Part shown: positions 62,545 to 64,000 of the stretch, one piece after another
Layout of the letters: the number at the start of each line of letters is the position of its first letter
How positions within the stretch are numbered: position 1 is the first letter of the stretch
NCBI RefSeq assembly: GCF_027409185.1
Contig: NC_084462.1
Coordinates: forward strand, 184,316,071 to 184,380,070
Origin: Cynocephalus volans
Taxonomy: Eukaryota; Chordata; Mammalia; Dermoptera; Cynocephalidae
Length of the DNA stretch: 64,000 bases
Reading direction: 5' to 3'
Position numbers and translations under genes: made by a program
Notes under the pieces: model-generated
Databases searched by the model: none
Seen by the model: the letters and a program-made list of their open reading frames with translations, nothing else
What the model was told of the DNA's origin: nothing

Positions 62545-62682
62545 GGCCGAGCCCGTGGCGCACTTGGTAGAGTGCTGCGCTGGGAGTGCGGCGACGCTCC
62601 CCCCGCGGGTTCGGATCCTATATAGGACTGACCGGTGCACTCACTGGCTGAGTGCCGGTCACGAAAAAAAAAAAAAAAAAAA
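62545..62682 (+). mobile_element. GC-rich tRNA-Ile SINE with perfect TSD
   Basis: Plus-strand copy: GGCCGAGCCCGTGGCGCACT, GCTGCGCTGGGAGTGCGGCG, GCGGGTTCGGATCCTATATA, a short second half-unit GCACTCACTGGCTGAGTGCC, then a pure A tail. AAAATGAGTTGAG is identical at 62532-62544 and 62683-62695. One of the most recent insertions in the window. Confidence 0.95.
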
Positions 62683-63150
62683 AAAATGAGTTGAGGAGTG
62701 TTTCCTCTTTTGCTGTATCATGGTTTTGCTTACATAAAATTGGAATTGTTCCTTGAATGTTTGGGAGAATTTACCTACAAAATAACCTGACCTTGGAGTT
62801 TCTTTGTGGAAAGTTTACTGATTCAATTTCTTTAATGGTCATAGGACACTTTTTTCCTACTTTCAGTTATTTTTGGAAAGTTCCTTTTTTTTTTTTCTGA
62901 AAATTTGACGATTTCATCCAAATTTTCAGGTTTATTGGGAAAAAGTAGTTCATAATATTCTTTAAAAAAAAAAAAAAAGTCTGCAGAATCCAACATGCTG
63001 TCCTCTTTTAATTCCTTGTATAGACTCTGTGCATGCCACTCTTGTTGTCTGTCTCACCCAGGGTTCATCTGTTTTTTGAAATGAACTTATCTTTACTTCC
63101 TTCCGTTTGCATGCCTTGGGCTTATTTTGCTATTCTGTTTTTAATTTCTT

Positions 63151-63313
63151 CTTTTTAAAAAGATGACTGGTAAGGGGATCTTAGCCCTTGACTTGGTGTT
63201 GTAAGCACCACTCTTACATGAGGCAACCAGCCATCCCTCTATAGGGATCTGAACCCGTAGCCTTGGTGTTATCAGCACCACACTCTCCCAAGTGAGCCAC
63301 AGGCTGGCCCTTA
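63151..63313 (-). mobile_element. tRNA-Ile SINE dimer with perfect TSD
   Basis: Antisense dimer: GATGACTGGTAAGGGGATCT, GACTTGGTGTTGTAAGCACC, TATAGGGATCTGAACCCG and GAGCCACAGGCTGGCCC. TTTTTAATTTCTT flanks it at 63138-63150 and 63314-63326. Confidence 0.92.
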
Positions 63314-64000
63314 TTTTTAATTTCTTAAGATAAGTACATAGCTTGTTATTTTTACTCTTTCCTTTCACATAAGCATTTATAGCTGTAAATTTTCTTCTAT
63401 GAAATGCTTTAGCTGCATTTCACAAGCTTTTATGTGTGATATCATTCAGTTTAAAATATTAGAAATTTTTTATTATTTCTTCTTTAACCTTATGTCGTAT
63501 TTCAGAGTTTTAAAATATCTAAACGTGTGTTTTTTCCAGTTATTTTTCATTGATTCTTTTCCAGAGAAGGTGGCCAGTGTGACACCAAGTTCTTAAAATT
63601 CTTTGGAACTTGCTTTACAGCTCATTATGAGGTCAATTTTCATGCATCTTCTGTTTGTACTTAAAGGGAATGTATATTTGGCAATCGATGATGCAGTGTT
63701 TGATATCTGTCCAATAGATCAAACTTGGATTATTGTGGTCTTCAAGTCTATTTCCCTTTTTGTCTACATGAAATATGTTAAATTCTTCTAATCTGGGGGC
63801 AGATTTGTCTATTTCTCTTGTTTTCTCAGTTTCTGTTTTTCACATTTTGAGGCTATGTTATCAGGTACATGCATGTTTAGGATTATAATACCATCTAGGT
63901 GTTTGAAACTTTTTATCATTATGTGACTCTTTTTATGTCTAGTAATGCTTTTTATCTTAGTATTGACTTTGATGGCAGTATAGCTGTGTAAGCTTTCTTT

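Larger units (their letters stand above)
60445..64000 (-). mobile_element. Antisense L1 (runs off the right edge)
   Basis: The plus strand starts with the antisense L1 3'UTR (TTGTACATATTCGTGGGGTA). Minus-strand translations recover broken ORF2 C-terminus: WNQPKCASMDEW, YTHTMEYYSAIKRND (60597-60887) and [18 protein letters not shown] with [13 protein letters not shown] (61089-61415). From about 61600 onward it is more diverged L1M (TTTGTCTATTTCTCTTGTTT near 63807). Two SINEs interrupt it. Confidence 0.82.

Overview
This window is vertebrate nuclear DNA, specifically placental-mammal: GT-AG introns, CpG islands, and dense L1, MaLR and SINE repeats. The only cellular protein-coding sequence I can support is four exons. 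Three of them (minus strand: 35404-35587, 21060-21140, 13024-13197) encode the first ~146 residues of BRF1, the TFIIB-related subunit of RNA polymerase III factor TFIIIB. The fourth (plus strand: 56679-56797) is the first coding exon of PACS2. This divergent BRF1/PACS2 order and orientation matches human 14q32.33. The most abundant short repeats are derived only from tRNA-Ile, as monomers, dimers and a GC-rich variant with no unrelated tRNA body. From published descriptions as I remember them (CYN-SINE / t-SINE), that points to a colugo (Dermoptera, Galeopterus or Cynocephalus). There are no Alu-like repeats, which argues against a primate. The species call is an inference.

Layout. Positions 1-13023 are BRF1 intron 3 (partial; the gene continues leftward outside the window), full of old L1 fragments and one unusual 1.8-kb element (4391-6212). 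That element has an L1-like 5' start, a GC-rich minisatellite core, an L1-like 3' end and a perfect 17-bp target-site duplication. Positions 13198-21059 are intron 2. Positions 21141-35403 are intron 1, which carries a nested array: an old L1 split by a younger, nearly full-length L1 (27341-32805), by a MaLR LTR and by SINEs. The BRF1 first exon lies in a CpG island (about 35050-36600), with a ~67-bp GC-rich tandem array just upstream of the start codon. Positions 36600-55850 are intergenic and mostly repeats: MaLR LTRs and internal sequence, L1M, MIR, L2 and tRNA-Ile SINEs. A second CpG island (about 55850-57100) holds the PACS2 promoter and first exon. Positions 56798-64000 are PACS2 intron 1, ending in antisense L1 sequence that runs off the window.

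The two genes are not a pathway unit. BRF1 initiates Pol III transcription of tRNA and 5S genes; PACS2 is a membrane-traffic and ER-mitochondria contact adaptor. Their shared neighbourhood is a conserved mammalian arrangement. The best candidates for something undescribed are the VNTR-bearing composite retroelement at 4391-6212, which has an SVA-like plan apparently built from L1 ends, and the GC-rich tRNA-Ile SINE subfamily whose anticodon region has become a self-complementary block. Repeat family names are from memory of consensus sequences and were not checked by a database search.
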